Shown one piece after another: positions 10,197 to 22,317 of a stretch of 64,000 nt of DNA. The stretch's first letter is position 1. The number at the start of each line of letters is the position of its first letter. Position numbers and translations under genes: made by a program. Source of the DNA: Sphagnum magellanicum (taxonomy: Eukaryota; Streptophyta; Sphagnopsida; Sphagnales; Sphagnaceae); NCBI GenBank assembly GCA_021904315.1, contig CM038925.1:9178501-9242500 (forward strand), written 5' to 3'. Under the pieces are notes generated by a model. It did not search any database and was not told where the DNA came from. It saw only the letters and a list, made by a program, of their open reading frames with translations.

Positions 10197-13100
10197 TTAC
10201 TCAATTTCAATGATCTTGACAACAGATGAATCCCCTACTTTTTGGCATATGACAACTCGATCATGTGATTTAATAATACCTGCAGCTTTTCCATGATCCA
10301 ATGCAACCTGAAATGTGTCAACAACAGAAGTATTTTAGCTAGACTGCAAAGTGTTCCAAACACCCTTGGTACTTTCACACTAATTACAACATGGCCGCCC
10401 AACTTCTTTCAGCCCCTTTAGCTGACATGTATAGCTGTGTAATTCTTTGTGGAATACTGAGAAAGACCACATTTTACTACACCATAGAGTGGGCTTCAAA
10501 ACAATGTCTCTGTAACAGGCTCGAAATAATTATCCCACTCAGGGCTACCTGGGTGGAACATCCGAGATTCACACAGAATACCCCCAAAAGAGTCAAAAGG
10601 GAATTTCTAACAAAATTAGTGAAGCAATCAGGAAATTGAACTCACACCCCAGTACCTGGGTCCTGCAAGCACAGACTGTTGAGGTCATAAATTCAATGCT
10701 TCAATCCACAATGCACAGTTGAACAAATTAACTCCATATAATGACCACAATTTGGAAGGGAGATTAGGCAATTTCAGGGGAGTGTTAGAATTGTAGTTCT
10801 GATAACTGTGTCTGAGAATTATGAACTGAATCCCCTTCAAAAGTAATGAACTGTAAGCAAGGTCATTGTAGGAATGATGAAGTCCATTCAAGCCTGTAGA
10901 AGATCCTTTAAATGGCATCTACCAAACTTGGTTGTCTCCAAACCTATCTATGAAATTGCAGAGAAATCTCCACAACAAGAAGTGAAGGTGACACAACAAT
11001 AATCACTCTCATGAGAATCAGAGAGTTATTATTGTTATCCATACTCACAATTAAGAAAGCCATAACATGGTTACAACTTTTCCTTTAAGTCAAAGGACAA
11101 CTTACAGATAAGGACTTACAGAACTGTGAAGACAACAATAAGTGCAGTCATAACCTTATGAGAGTCACGCACAAAGTGTCAGACTATCACCTTCATCACA
11201 AATAGCAGTGCTGAGCTGCCATGCCTACCCACTGTTTTCATGAGCTCACAATGGTGGTAGGAGATCAGTGTATAAATAATACACCCAAAGTGTGAGCAAG
11301 CCATCATACAAATCTGCATCCTGAGTTTTTGTCACATTTCTGGAAGCAACATGAAGACTCAGGGATTGATGTTGGCTAGCACTCAAAAGACATAGCTCAT
11401 AAAAAAGACAACAGTATTCTCATTCAAGCTACCACAAGCTTTTTAGAGTAAGCTTCATTTAGTTTTAGCTTGTCCCTGTACAAACAAGCATCTAAGCCAA
11501 AGGCGTGGAGAGGCCTAAGTAGAGGATAGTGGTCAGGCCACCTGCACCCTGAACATATCCTTTAAGCTCACCACTGGTGAATACTTGGATGCAGAACATC
11601 TGCCAAAGCCACTGGAACACATATCTATGAAATTGCAGAGAAATCTCCACAACAACAATTTGAAGATAACACGACAATGAGGGCCGTCATAACCTTGCGA
11701 GAGTCGCTCACAGGGTGTCAGACCATCATCACTACATCATGAATAGCAGTGACAAGCAGTGATGACTACCTAACCATCATCACTTCATCAGGAATAGCAG
11801 TGACAAGCTGCCATGACTACCCACTGACTTTGGCAGTGGTGGGTGTAAAAAAGTATGTCACAATAGGCTCAAAATCTGGGCAAACAGTGCATTGAAAGCT
11901 GAGTAGCTCATTGGCATTGACAGCAGGTTCTTTCAGGGTGGTATGTGTGCAAAAGTTTGGCATCAAAACTTTGTTGATTCAATGAGAATGATCAGATGTT
12001 GTGAAGAGATGTGCAGATTTAGGTTAATTAGGTTTCAGGATTAGAAGAGCACCTTTAAGATTGACTCATTCGTGGTGTTGTCGGTTGAGTGTCGAGGATC
12101 TGCAAGCATTGGAAACAGACCTCTCACCACAAGGCATTGCCTGGCCTGGAAGGCTCCAGTGAAACTCCATCGCAGGCGATTAGTAGTCAGCCTGGGAACC
12201 ACAACACAGAGCACTGGCATCGTTGGACGGTACTTGGCAATTAAGCGCGCTGTTCGGCCTGATGATGTAAATACCACAAGGACAGAGGCCCTAACTTTGG
12301 TTGCTGCTCGAACGGCAGAGGATGCAATAGACTCCAGATGCTGCATCGGCTCTGGAACGTCTTTGATTGCTCGTTTGAAGTACACAGCTTGATTGAAAAC
12401 TTTCTCGGCTTCGCCGCATATATTGTAAATCGTGGTGATGGTTTCCACAGGATACAAGCCACGCAGAGTCTCGGCTCCAAGCAAGATACCGTCCGCCCCG
12501 TCAAGGACGGCGTTGGCTACATCCGTTGCTTCCGCCCGAGTAGGTCGGGGATTGTCGACCATCGAATCCACAACACGTGTCACAATTGCTGGCTTTCCTG
12601 CCCTGTTACACTTCTGGATCGCTACTTTCTGGAACAAGAACACTTTCTCCGGAGGAAGATCGATACCGAGGTTACCTCGTGAAAGGATGATTCCGTCAGC
12701 TTCCTTCAGAATCTCGTCGAAGTGTTGCAATCCTTCGTAGTTCTCGATCTTGGCGAAGATTTGCGTCTGCGAAAGTTCCCCTAGCTGGTTTAAGTGTTTC
12801 CGCGCTTCGCGCACATCGTCCGCGTGCCGGGTGAAAGAGAGGGACAAGAAATCAATATGGTTGCGCACTCCCCACGACGACACCACTCTCTTATCATCCT
12901 CACTTAGGGTCGGGAGATCCAGGTGAACTTGAGAAGCATGTAGAGTGAAGAGAGAACCTGTGAGAGTTGCGGTATTCTTCACCGTGCACACAACATCTTG
13001 TCCCTTCACTTCATTCACCTCCAGCCAGACAGATGTGGTTTCACTTCCTGTAAACAGATAGTGTCCAACAAAGATCGTGTCCTTCGGCTTGGCCGCAGAT

Positions 13101-13516
13101 ACAAGAGTGTCGTAATTCACAGGCAAGACCTTATCCGAGGCTTTCTTGGTCTTGTCCGCAGTGATGATGACGCTAGCCCCTTCCACCAGTTCAATCTCAA
13201 CCTCATCAGTGTTCACAACGCAGAGCTCAGGTCCTACGGTATCCAACATCACCGCGCACAGACGCCGCGTATTTTTCACTGCTTGTATCAAATTCCCCAG
13301 AGTTTCTTGGTGGTAGTCCTCACTTCCCCAAGAGAAATCGAACCTGGCGACTGACATACCAGCTCTCAGAAGATCCTCGATAGCTTCCACAGAACGCGAC
13401 TGCGGCCCCAAAGTCCCGATAATCTTGGTTAGTGCAGAAAACGCCCTCGGTGAGGATGGCTCCAGTATGGAAGCCAGCCTGATCGGCTCCTCCAACAGCA
13501 AGTGTGATGCTTGCAT
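10197..13516 (-). CDS. Cytosolic pyruvate kinase, two exons
   Basis: Reading the minus strand, exon 1 is 13516-12053 and exon 2 is 10307-10197, joined in phase 0 (524 residues, the usual plant cytosolic length). Pyruvate kinase transfers phosphate from phosphoenolpyruvate to ADP, the last step of glycolysis. Visible motifs are TKIIGTLGP at residues 30-38, ARFDFSWG near 57-64, LDTVGPEL at 91-98, IFAKIEN with the catalytic Lys near 256, and [17 protein letters not shown] near 275-291. The block [20 protein letters not shown] follows near 321-340. The FDFSWG form is typical of the plant cytosolic isozyme and there is no transit peptide. Exon 1 alone would stop 3 codons after NESILK; the missing family ending is found as [10 protein letters not shown]...[20 protein letters not shown] at 10307-10197 after a TTTCAG acceptor. 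The donor AAG|GTGCTC at 12053/12052 is weak but phase-correct. The start at 13516 matches the family start ([13 protein letters not shown]). Confidence 0.95.
10945..11843. repeat. Duplicated segments inside the pyruvate kinase intron
   Basis: TATCTATGAAATTGCAGAG plus following sequence occurs at 10945-10978 and again at 11622-11655. Downstream of each lies a second shared block (11143-11258 and 11682-11843) with CATAACCTT, GAGAGTC and AATAGCAGTG. In the second copy a piece ending in GGAATAGCAGTGACAAGC is itself tandemly repeated. The order of the blocks is the same in both copies, so this is one old segmental duplication with about 675 bp offset that later diverged. Confidence 0.75.
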
Positions 13517-13891
13517 TGCGACTGCTGCTTACAACAAACCCCTCCCCCAAAAACCAAGAAAGAAAGAAACAAAAACCTTCCTCTCACAATTCCAAATAGA
13601 CGCAACTCCTGCAAATCAGAAACAATGAAAAGACGGAGCTCGGAATCGAAACGGTCCACAGATTTTTCACTTCCGGATCGTAAAGAGAAGTAGCAGAAGC
13701 AAAAGAGACGACGAAAGGACGCTCGAGGAAAGAACCACCGTACGTGCTTTGCCCCTTACCACCCAGCAACAAGAGTCGCCGTCTGTCGAGCGGCCTATAA
13801 CATATCGCCGATCGCTGGATGTCCGCTCCACCCACCGGTCGCCCGATGTCGATACCGTGCAATCAAACCAAAATTTAGGGTACCACGTAGT

Positions 13892-14316
13892 AGCCAGCGT
13901 CTGCCGCCTATTGCGCATTCTGCAGGCGGAATTTCGTAATCCTAGCGGTCCAATGTCATTTGGTTCTTTCCGTTACGGAGGAGAACCACTCAATTAGCCA
14001 GCATCTGCCGCCTATTGCACATCCTGATTTCCTATTCACAGCGGTCCAATGTCATTTGGCTCCTTCCGTTATGTAGTAAAACCACTTATTAGCCAGCGTT
14101 TGCCTCCTATTGCTCATTCTTCCTATTGCTCAGCTGGAATGTCTTACTACTAGGGGTCTATTGTCATTATGGTTCTTTCCAGTTCGTAGGAGGAACACTA
14201 ATTTGCCAGAGTTTGCCTCCTATTGCCCACGCTGGGGGCGGAACGTCGTACTCTCTAGGGGTTAGGGTTCAGTGTTTAATGTTGTCTGGCTCTTTCTGTC
14301 ACGGAGGAGTCTTCCA
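13892..14316. repeat. Four-unit diverged tandem array upstream of pyruvate kinase
   Basis: Units start at 13892, 13996, 14091 and 14205 and are 95-114 bp long. Each begins with (A)GCCAG(C/A)(G/A)T(C/T)TGCC and then CCTATTG, and carries a later TTC(C/T)-rich part ending near GGAGGA. The first two units share CGGTCCAATGTCATTTGG, which holds a CCAAT box; the last two are more diverged. The array lies 375-800 bp upstream of the pyruvate kinase start codon (gene on the minus strand), so it is in or just beyond the promoter. Confidence 0.8.
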
Positions 14317-15839
14317 GACTCTTTGCAGGTAACACCTGTCACTATTTCATTGTTCCCTTTTTCTTTGGGAGACGCCAAAGGCTTCGAAAACTGAGGAGCC
14401 TTTTTTTTTTTCTTTTTTTTTTGGGGAGAAGGAAAAGAGGATACCATACGCTAGTACCTTGGCAGCTTCAGCAGAAATTATATTATTTGTTAATACATAA
14501 ACACATGCTGAAATTTTTTCAAGTTACTTTTCTCAAACAACAAATTTTCGTCAAGGAAAATGTTGGAGCATTCAAGAATATTCTATTTTTGAAATGGAAT
14601 CTTCAAAATTAATTAATTATTTCCAGACATGTAGCTACTCAGATATAGGGTTTGGAACTTATGATACATACTTTAAAATGAAACCTTGCCAAACTTTATA
14701 AAAAGAAAGCACCCAAGAAAGGGAGAGAAAAAAAAAACAAGGGGGCAAAGACCAAAGTCCAGGCAAACAAACAGCCCAAAAGAGGTGGGCCACAGGAGGA
14801 AAGGGAACCACTAAGAACCGAACCCTCAACAAGTCACATGAAGCATATCAACTAAAGAAAGAGGAGGTAAGGTAAAGCCAATAAAACTCCAAGCCTAGAA
14901 GAGCTCTCTCCCCTGCAGTGACAGCTCGTCTCGAGATAACGACAGCCTGCACTCTTCATAATGCTATTGATATTTTCTGTCTACTAAAAAAGGAATGCAA
15001 CACCCATAAGGAAGGGAATCTGGTGCCCTTTAAAAACGTTTTCCTGATTTTTTCCTCTACTTTTGCCCCCTTTTTGGGTTCATGTTTTGTTCTTGAGTGT
15101 GTTGAAAAACAAGTTAATATCTCTCCCAAAAAAAAATTGGTGTTGTAATCCACATTAGGGTTTACAAGTACAAATCGTGTCACTATGTAATTTGATTCAG
15201 ATGGCAGAGCAATCTTGAACCTTCAATTTTCATGATGGAAGGTGTGTCAATTGCTGCATAGGTATGCTGGGGTTCTTCCTTTGGGGCCTTCCTTTCATTT
15301 TGTTGTGATGTTTTGATTTAGGTAGGACCACATTGAAATTTAGATTTTGGGCCAAAACCAATGGCCAATGTGGAAGGCGAGGGGGCGTGGGAGGAGCGTG
15401 TTTGTGGGTCAAATTGACCCCAATCTGACCATTAGAAACGCAACAACAAAGTCCAAGATATTTTGGTTTCTTATTTCGGGACAGGCAGAACTTCTTCCTT
15501 CTCTAGCTCAATATATCCTGCTCAATTCCTCACTAGAGGGTGGGCCGTAAATGGCTAATTTTGCAAGGTGAGCATGCCCTAGCCAATGCAGTTAGGGCAT
15601 GCCTGCTGCACTTGGCAGAATCTGCTGTCTTCAAACTACTCTTTACAATTAAAAGGTATGGATCGTCATGTCGTGAGAATGCTCGAGACCATAGAGGGGA
15701 ATGCTACAGAATCTACCATCAACACAATTGGCAAGGTAGGCTGGTCTTGCAGCAGTTTGGAAATGGGCCCAATTGGCCAGCGCTCACATCAATGTGAACA
15801 ATAGTCATCAGCCTTTTATCAATAGTAGGTCGTTTATGG
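14317..15839. other. Gene-free stretch
   Basis: A T-rich run at about 14401-14422 and an A-rich, purine-rich stretch at 14700-14770 stand out. Open frames are short and without recognisable domains. Nothing else could be supported. Confidence 0.45.
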
Positions 15840-16012
15840 TAAATAAGTAGATGAGTGAATAAGCAGGTAGGTAAATAACTAGGTGAGTGAATAAGCAGGT
15901 AGGTAAATAAGTAGGTGAGTAAATAGTTTAAAATAAATAATAAGTAGGTGAGTGAGTAAGTAGATAGGAAGGTGAAAGTAAATAGTTGATGATTTAAGTA
16001 GGTAGGGAGGTA
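15840..16012 (+). repeat. TAAGTAGGTGAG-type minisatellite
   Basis: Imperfect tandem repeats built from AAATAAGTAGGTGAGTGAAT and AAGCAGGTAGGT. The same GTAGGT theme recurs next to the dispersed repeat at 42.96-43.09 kb (as TACCTAC), at 46.31-46.39 kb and at 58.14-58.20 kb. Confidence 0.8.
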
Positions 16013-16039
16013 CTTTTGGGTATGCTAGTCCTTAAGTAG

Positions 16040-16290
16040 CTCACCAACTTAGCATGTGCATTCAAGTGGTCTATGCTCTAAACTTCAAAGGGGCCAGATT
16101 GAAACAGAACAAACACCACACCATGGATGGAGGATGAATGATATATTGACAGGAAACATTTCGTTGTTGTACGCCTGTCCCATAGCTAACCATGGTGATT
16201 TGCTATGTGGTAACCACTCACATGTATCAACATACCTAGTAGTCACCAAGTGTCTTCCCTAATTACCTATTATACATAGTAACCACTTTT
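16040..16290 (-). repeat. Dispersed repeat family R1, copy 1 (inverted)
   Basis: On the minus strand this reads CACTTGGTGACTACTAGGTA, then AAATCACCATGGTTAGCTATG, GGACAGGCGTACAACAA, TGTTTCCTGT, ATTCATCCTCCAT, and CCCCTTTGAAGTTTAGAGC. The order matches the copy at 46.3-46.5 kb base for base over many short blocks. The core holds a small palindrome around CCATGG. I do not recognise the family. Confidence 0.75.
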
Positions 16291-16308
16291 TCTTTTGCGT
16301 GTACAATG

Positions 16309-16860
16309 TTTGGATTCATTATTCTTGGAATCAACATGAAGGACCTGAAGTCACACCTAAGTTGTTATGGTCGTAAGTTAATGGCCAAAATTCAAGGATA
16401 TATATCAAAGTGCTTGGAAATTGGGATTCTTTTTTAGTTGGAAATGTTTAGGATTCATATTTTTTTCTGATTCACCACACCAAGGATTGAAAGTGGCACC
16501 TAAGTTTTTATTTTTTTGGGGAGCTCCCAAGATCCATAGCATATCAAATTGCTTGGGAATTGTGTGATTCATTTTCAAAGGTGGCACAATTGGATTCATA
16601 TTTTTTCATTTCAATACCCAAGGCCCAAAAACTCACAACTAAGGTATTATACTTAGAGCATCAACATTCATACCACATTAGAGTACTCCAGAATTGGAAG
16701 TCCTTTTCAAAATTGAATGTTTGGATTCATAATTTAAAATTTTTGACACCCATGGCTCAAAAGGTCACACCTAAACTCTAATGACCATGATAACATTGAA
16801 GCTAGTAAATGAGAGACGATTATGAAGTCCAAATGCTTTCATTTGATTAAAATATATTTC
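16309..16860 (+). repeat. Four diverged tandem units of about 138 bp
   Basis: Units start at about 16309, 16447, 16589 and 16720 with TTTGGATTCAT, or a close variant, and contain a later CACACCTAA or (G)CACCTAAG motif and a CC(A)AGG/CCATGG motif. One unit and part of a second are found in reverse orientation at 45.84-46.02 kb, next to an R1 copy as here. Confidence 0.7.
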
Positions 16861-19560
16861 AATATGAAATATGTTTTGAATATAATGGAAAGGTGTATTT
16901 TCGGATTGATGTCTTTTCAAAGTTGCTTATTCCCAACACCATAGTCACAAACAATGATGGTGAGTTGGTTTTTTTCAACACCATAGTCATGAACAATGGT
17001 GGTGACAAGCATATTTTCATTATTTTCAATTCACATCCCATTTTTCATTAATTGAATTGAATTGAATCTAAATTCATTTGAATTTCGTTAATTCAAGTTG
17101 GCATGCAAAGTTATTTAATTTTTCATTAAAATGGAACTTAATTTCCACAAACTCAACTCAATTTTTTCATCATTTCATTGCCAATAGTAGTATCTAGTAG
17201 CATGGAGCCCAAGTAAATTCTTCTATTTGAAAATTACAAAAGGATGTGGTTTTCATTTGATCTTATATTTTGAGGAATGTTCATTGAATGTTATTGTGAA
17301 GTTCTGAATTAAGAGTTCTTTTTTTTGGAACTTAATATAACATCTCTATTTTTTAAAAATTGTTGTTGGTTTGAACTTGTTGCCATAAGTGGGTAGAGCC
17401 ATTGCCCTTGTTCACAATGGAATGAAAGATTTTGAAACCTTTGGGAATTGTCCGCTTTGTTGGCATGGGTGTTGTTGTTTAATTCCTATTTTTAAATATA
17501 TAATTTGATTTTTTAAATTTTTTTGAAGAAGGCAGATCATTTCAACATTGAAGCAACATTTCAAAAGGAACATATGAAAACATGCATTGGAACAAGAAAG
17601 GGACAATAAAAGGAAAGTTTAGAAACATTTTTTTGTTTATCTTAAAAATTTCTCTACATGATTGTGAAAAGGGGAAAAAACCATTGGCAAAAATTTGTGT
17701 GATGTTTGAAAGCATATTTCCCTGTGTCACATGCTTTTCTTTTCAAAAGGAAATCGTTGTATGGTTGCAACATTAGGCACTTTTTTTTGTCACCCATCTT
17801 ATTTGTTTTCCAAGTTCAAGGTGTTTAGTTCTAAATTTTTTGTGGAATTTATGTATCCATTTGATTCCTCCATCACTTCAATGCAAGTAAAATGATGATA
17901 CATTCAGTTCATGAATTTACAAGCTTGGGTGGATACAAATCAAATCATCCACATGTTTTGTAAATAATTTTTATGATTAAGCTATATTTTCATTTACATG
18001 ATGTATTCATGGATGGAATGTTTGTAAGTGGAGATAAAATTGTTGAAAGAAGGACCAAAATAGCATAGTTGAGTTTGGATATTCATATGCATGCATTTTT
18101 GTAATATCTATGGATAGTGATTGTTGTTAAAAGATCAAATATATGAATATCACATTATCAAACCACAAATTATCTCTTGAAAATAATGGTAGGATGAATA
18201 TCAATCACAATCCCTCACAATTATACATTCCACATGATAACTTCTTTATTATAATAGGGAGTGATACCTAACAATGTTAGGTTTTAAATAATTGTATTTT
18301 TTTCACAATCAAAATGATTGTAAAACACACATGTCACACAACCATTCGGCTAACAATTACAAACCTAAAAGATTAATACATTCATGTTTCTTTACATGCA
18401 TGACACATTTCCATTACACTTTTGAAGACACACATAAGTTTATTAAAGGAAGTAATGGAGATTTGAAGCAAAAACATGAAAAAGCTTCAATATCATATGC
18501 AAGCAATTCAAAGTGCAATGATGTATAAAAATGATTTGTAAATAATAATCATTCCACCTTTAAAACCTTTAAATAGTTGAAGCTTCCACACTTTACTAAC
18601 CAATACATATCAAACAAGTAATGTGTCACACAATGATTCTTATCTTGAACAAATTAAAATTATCTTTAAAATATACCTTACTTTGAATTTAATCTTGATT
18701 TTCCCTATATTCATTCATCTTCCTTTTTGAATTGTCTTTAAAGATCATCAAAATGACGATTTGTTAAGAATATAACGCTTATCAAAATAGGGAGTAATGA
18801 ATAGTTGTAAAAGTCTTCGAAGCCTTGGGAATATTCCTACTAAAATCAGGGAGTTTGTTTATCGAACTAAAATAATTGTTCAACCGAATTAAGGTGTCTA
18901 CCTTACTGAAATTCAGCGAGTACTATTTGGCAAGGCCCTACTGAATTTGGCTGTCATCATTATTACATGTCAAACTTATGGGTCTGTTGAAACAACGAAG
19001 GTTTTAATAATCTAAAGGTTTGAAGAGTCAAAAAGGAGAATGGAAATATAAGGGGCAGAAAATAGTCTTTACTAAACAATCCGGCATGAGAGATATTTTT
19101 ATATTCAAACTTGATAGTACACACTACACTAATTCCTTGTCTAATGATGTCTCTATGTGCAAATTCCATTTCTTACATTGTTTGTTAATAGCGGATTGTA
19201 GCCTTGCAATATGTTTTAACTACTCAAGTATGTGGTATTGCGTGTAGCTTGGTTATAAACAAGAATTCAACAACGATGTCAAACTTAATCATCATCAAAA
19301 ACATTGTTAACATTTGGCAACCATGCTAGGGACTTGTGTTGTTAAATCTAGAATAACATAAGTTTATAATGGAACATGCAAAAATGTATGTTGTAAATGT
19401 AGGATTTTGTATTATGTATATCTTGAGCAAATGGATACAATTACAATATGGGGGTAAATGTTATTCTAATTTAAAAACCTTTCGTGTTGATTAACCTAGT
19501 AGTATTTAGGAGATATGTTGTTGGAAGGTGCCAACTATGTCCACCTAAATTATTATCTAA
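16861..19560. other. AT-rich gene-free stretch
   Basis: No convincing open frame, transposon end or RNA gene. A GGGAGTGATACC motif at 18260 and a GGGAGTAATG motif at 18791 resemble polypurine-tract/LTR junctions, but no matching second copy was found, so LTR calls are not supported. Confidence 0.45.
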
Positions 19561-19564
19561 GATT

Positions 19565-20200
19565 GAACGATACCATGCAAAAGAGATGTTTTTAAAAGAG
19601 TATTTTATTCATAGACCCAATAATGATATTGAAACATGATAAGAGGATATAATTTTGTCCCTTGGGAAAAACTTACATTACCAATAGAAGAGGCAAAACA
19701 ATTGCTTAAATATCATTATACGTATGGGTGGACACTACATGCATATTTATATACCCTAAGATCATCTCCACAAAAAGGCAATTGGAATGAATTCATTGAT
19801 AAAGTTAAATTATTACCGATAAGTATCCAAGAATTAATTTTACAAAAATTACATGAAAAAACAAATGTATGGTCATTACAAAATTATATTTTAAACATTG
19901 ATAATGCAAAATTATATCAATATAGAAAATGGCTACCAATAATAGTTTGTATTTTTATCTTAACAAGAGTGGACAAAGTCACAGTGACTAATCATATTGT
20001 GAGTATGAGAGATGAAAAATAATATTTAAAACCAAATATTAATGCATTAATTAAATGGTGGACACCTATTGAATTTTTACAATTACAATGTAGATGGATC
20101 AAGGAATTTATAACATATAATTGCGTAAATGAATCATATTACTTTAAAAAATTATTCACTGAAAAAAAAATACCACTATTATTACTATAAATGTCTGAAG
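19565..20200 (+). pseudogene. Unknown AT-rich ORF, copy A of a repeated protein domain
   Basis: The open part is 19636-20022 (128 codons), AT-rich with A/T-ending codons. Readable sequence continues in frame past the stop as INALIKWWTPIEFLQLQCRW up to about 20190. A possible N-terminal part lies in another frame from 19570 (KEMFLKEYFIHRPNND). The ORF contains GW, a W-x-x-F block (NWNEFIDK), LPISIQELILQKLHEKTNVW, and RKWLPIIVCIFILTRVD. The same pattern appears in copy B at 20.4-20.9 kb. I do not recognise the domain. Position directly upstream of a gag-pol suggests an extra ORF of a retroelement, a captured gene, or an independent old insertion; none is proven. Confidence 0.5.
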
Positions 20201-20309
20201 AAACATTTGTAGAAGTATATGAAATCGACTTAGAGTTTTGTTATTTGCACATTTTAATAATTTTTTTCCATGTGGATTTAAGGATTTTAAAAATGACTAT
20301 ATATATATA

Positions 20310-21362
20310 TAATTATGTACTCTAATTTCTTCAATTATTATGAACAAGGTATGGAAAAATCAAAATTAATAGTAAATTATTATAATAATGTTTATCAAGG
20401 TTGGCATGAGCAATGGTGAGTAATGTCTACGATCATTCAAGGAAAAAAGAAAAATTAAAAGAGGTCATCACCATAGACATGGCTCAAGAAAGATTACGTC
20501 AATTAAATAATTTTGGGTGGTCCATAGCAAAATATTTTTACACACCTCAAAGAATACTAAAAGAAGAAACATGGTTGAGTTTTATGGAATTTTTTTCAGA
20601 ATTACCACAGAATGTTCAAGTGATAATCATAGAAAAATTACACGGGAATACAAAAACATGGTGCATTCAACATAAATCGTTGATTATAAATGCATCTGAA
20701 TTAACATAGTATACACGATGGCTCCCTAACCTAATTTGTTTACTCATATTGCTGAGAATTGAAAATGTTTACATAACATATCATATTATTAAACTACTAG
20801 ATCGTAAAGAATTTGACAAAGTAAACAACAACGCTTTAATTGAAAAATAAATACCATGCGATGCATTATGGGTACCTGGAAGAAAACAAGGGAAATATTG
20901 TTTAAGAACAAGGGGAAATGAAAAGTATTCTTTAGAATAATACAAAAAAATTATGTTGATACCTACTTTACTTATTCCACCCTTAACAAAAATAACATAA
21001 CCAAATAATATGAGGGATAAAAAGGGTAGAGGGTACACATTCATGGGAACCCATGATGGACGAGAAGAAAAATCGAAAACAAGTTAACATAGAGCGGAAT
21101 TTAAGAAGAGAAATGAGGGAAGATTTTAGGAATGTTGAATTCTTGGTTAAACATTTTAATACTTACAGTCGATGTAGAGAGTTAGGCATTTTGGGTAGTA
21201 AGATAAAAGATCGGCTTTGAGAACCATTGCTTCATGAAGCATTTGTATTAGCTACACAAACAATAGTTGAAGGAGTGTAGTCCATTACTAGTGACGTTGA
21301 TGCATAGTCCACAACATCAACAACACCTAAAGAACACAATGAAGCTAAAACATTAACATGAT
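20310..21362 (+). pseudogene. Unknown AT-rich ORF, copy B of the repeated domain, plus a further degenerate stretch
   Basis: A readable lead-in (NYYEQGMEKSKLIVNYYNN) precedes the open part 20413-20709 (98 codons). Sequence continues past one stop to about 20900. It parallels copy A: FGWSIAKYFYT, TWLSFMEFFSELPQNVQ, IIIEKLHGNTKTWCIQ, and after the stop TRWLPNLICLLILLRIENV, then NNALIEK. From about 21065 a different frame reads as coding (NIERNLRREMREDFRNVEF, YSRCRELGILGSKIKDRL) with stops at the points expected of decay. The two copies have kept the same spacing of aromatic and hydrophobic residues while diverging strongly, so the duplication is old. Function unknown. Confidence 0.5.
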
Positions 21363-21687
21363 AGGAGGGAAAAGTTCAATCCTAACTAGAAATTCTCATA
21401 TTTGAATAAAAGCCTATTGAAATAAGAGCATAGTCCTTGTAGCTAATACAAGGGTTTCTCACTCCAACCAAATATTTACGAACAAACTTATTTGGAATTA
21501 AAGTAAAAAAAAAATCAATCCCATGTGAGGATAGTAGTGCAACACTGAAAAAATCAATATAGTAAGAAATCCATTGTTTGAAACAGTTGAACAATAACCA
21601 TTATAGTCGGAAAGACCAACATTTGTTGTGCAACAAACCAATTTATTTTCTTAATTCACAACAACTATCATACTTGCACCCCCAATA

Positions 21688-22211
21688 ATGGCAATAGTGG
21701 CAACAAATGTATTGCAAATGCCATTGCCCAAGTTCCATGATGGCAATGATGTAGTAACTCAAATTGGAAGATTGATCAAAATATGTGTAACAAATGGTGA
21801 GGATATTGATGCACATAAATTACAATATTTTCCTACACAATTACGAAGAAAAAGTGCAAGTTGGTTTACTCATTATGAAACAACAAACCTTGTTGCAACC
21901 TAGGGAGAGGTTTAGTGTGCATTTATTTCAAGATTGATGTGCGTAGCAAAAGACAAGCCATAGTACCTTTGAGAGAAATGAAGCAATGGAAACATGAAAC
22001 AATGGAAAAATTTTACAACAAATTTTTACAATTATGTGTTGTTATACCACAACAACCAAATGATGTATATTTGAGGGAGACCTTCAAAGAAAGATTAAGG
22101 AAAAAGTTAAAACTAGCCATTATTGGAATGCCTAGGGCAATGATTGTCAAAGTAGCTAATTCGATAAGAAAAATTGAAGAAAAGATGACTACCGCATGTA
22201 GGAGTAGATGA
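21688..22211 (+). pseudogene. gag of the Ty3/gypsy element (frameshifted)
   Basis: The first part (MAIVATNVLQMPLPKFHDG ... SASWFTHYETTNLVAT) ends in a stop at 21901-21903. The match resumes in another frame at 21915 with WKHETMEKFYNKFLQLC, VVIPQQPNDVYLRETFKE and LKLAIIGMPRAMIVKVANS, a typical plant gypsy capsid sequence. One frameshift plus at least one stop separate the halves. Confidence 0.85.
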
Positions 22212-22317
22212 TCTCAACCACTGTCAGATAATGAAGATTGAAAGGAAGAATTAGTTGATGATGAGTAAAAAAGGAAAGAAGGAAAAATTGCAAAAAACAA
22301 GATGGCTGATATTGACG

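Noticed and set aside
12072..12740. Plus-strand open frames within the pyruvate kinase locus
   Set aside because: They are antisense shadows of the highly conserved pyruvate kinase reading frame.
13749..13997. Open frame upstream of pyruvate kinase
   Set aside because: It runs into the four-unit repeat array and has no recognisable sequence.
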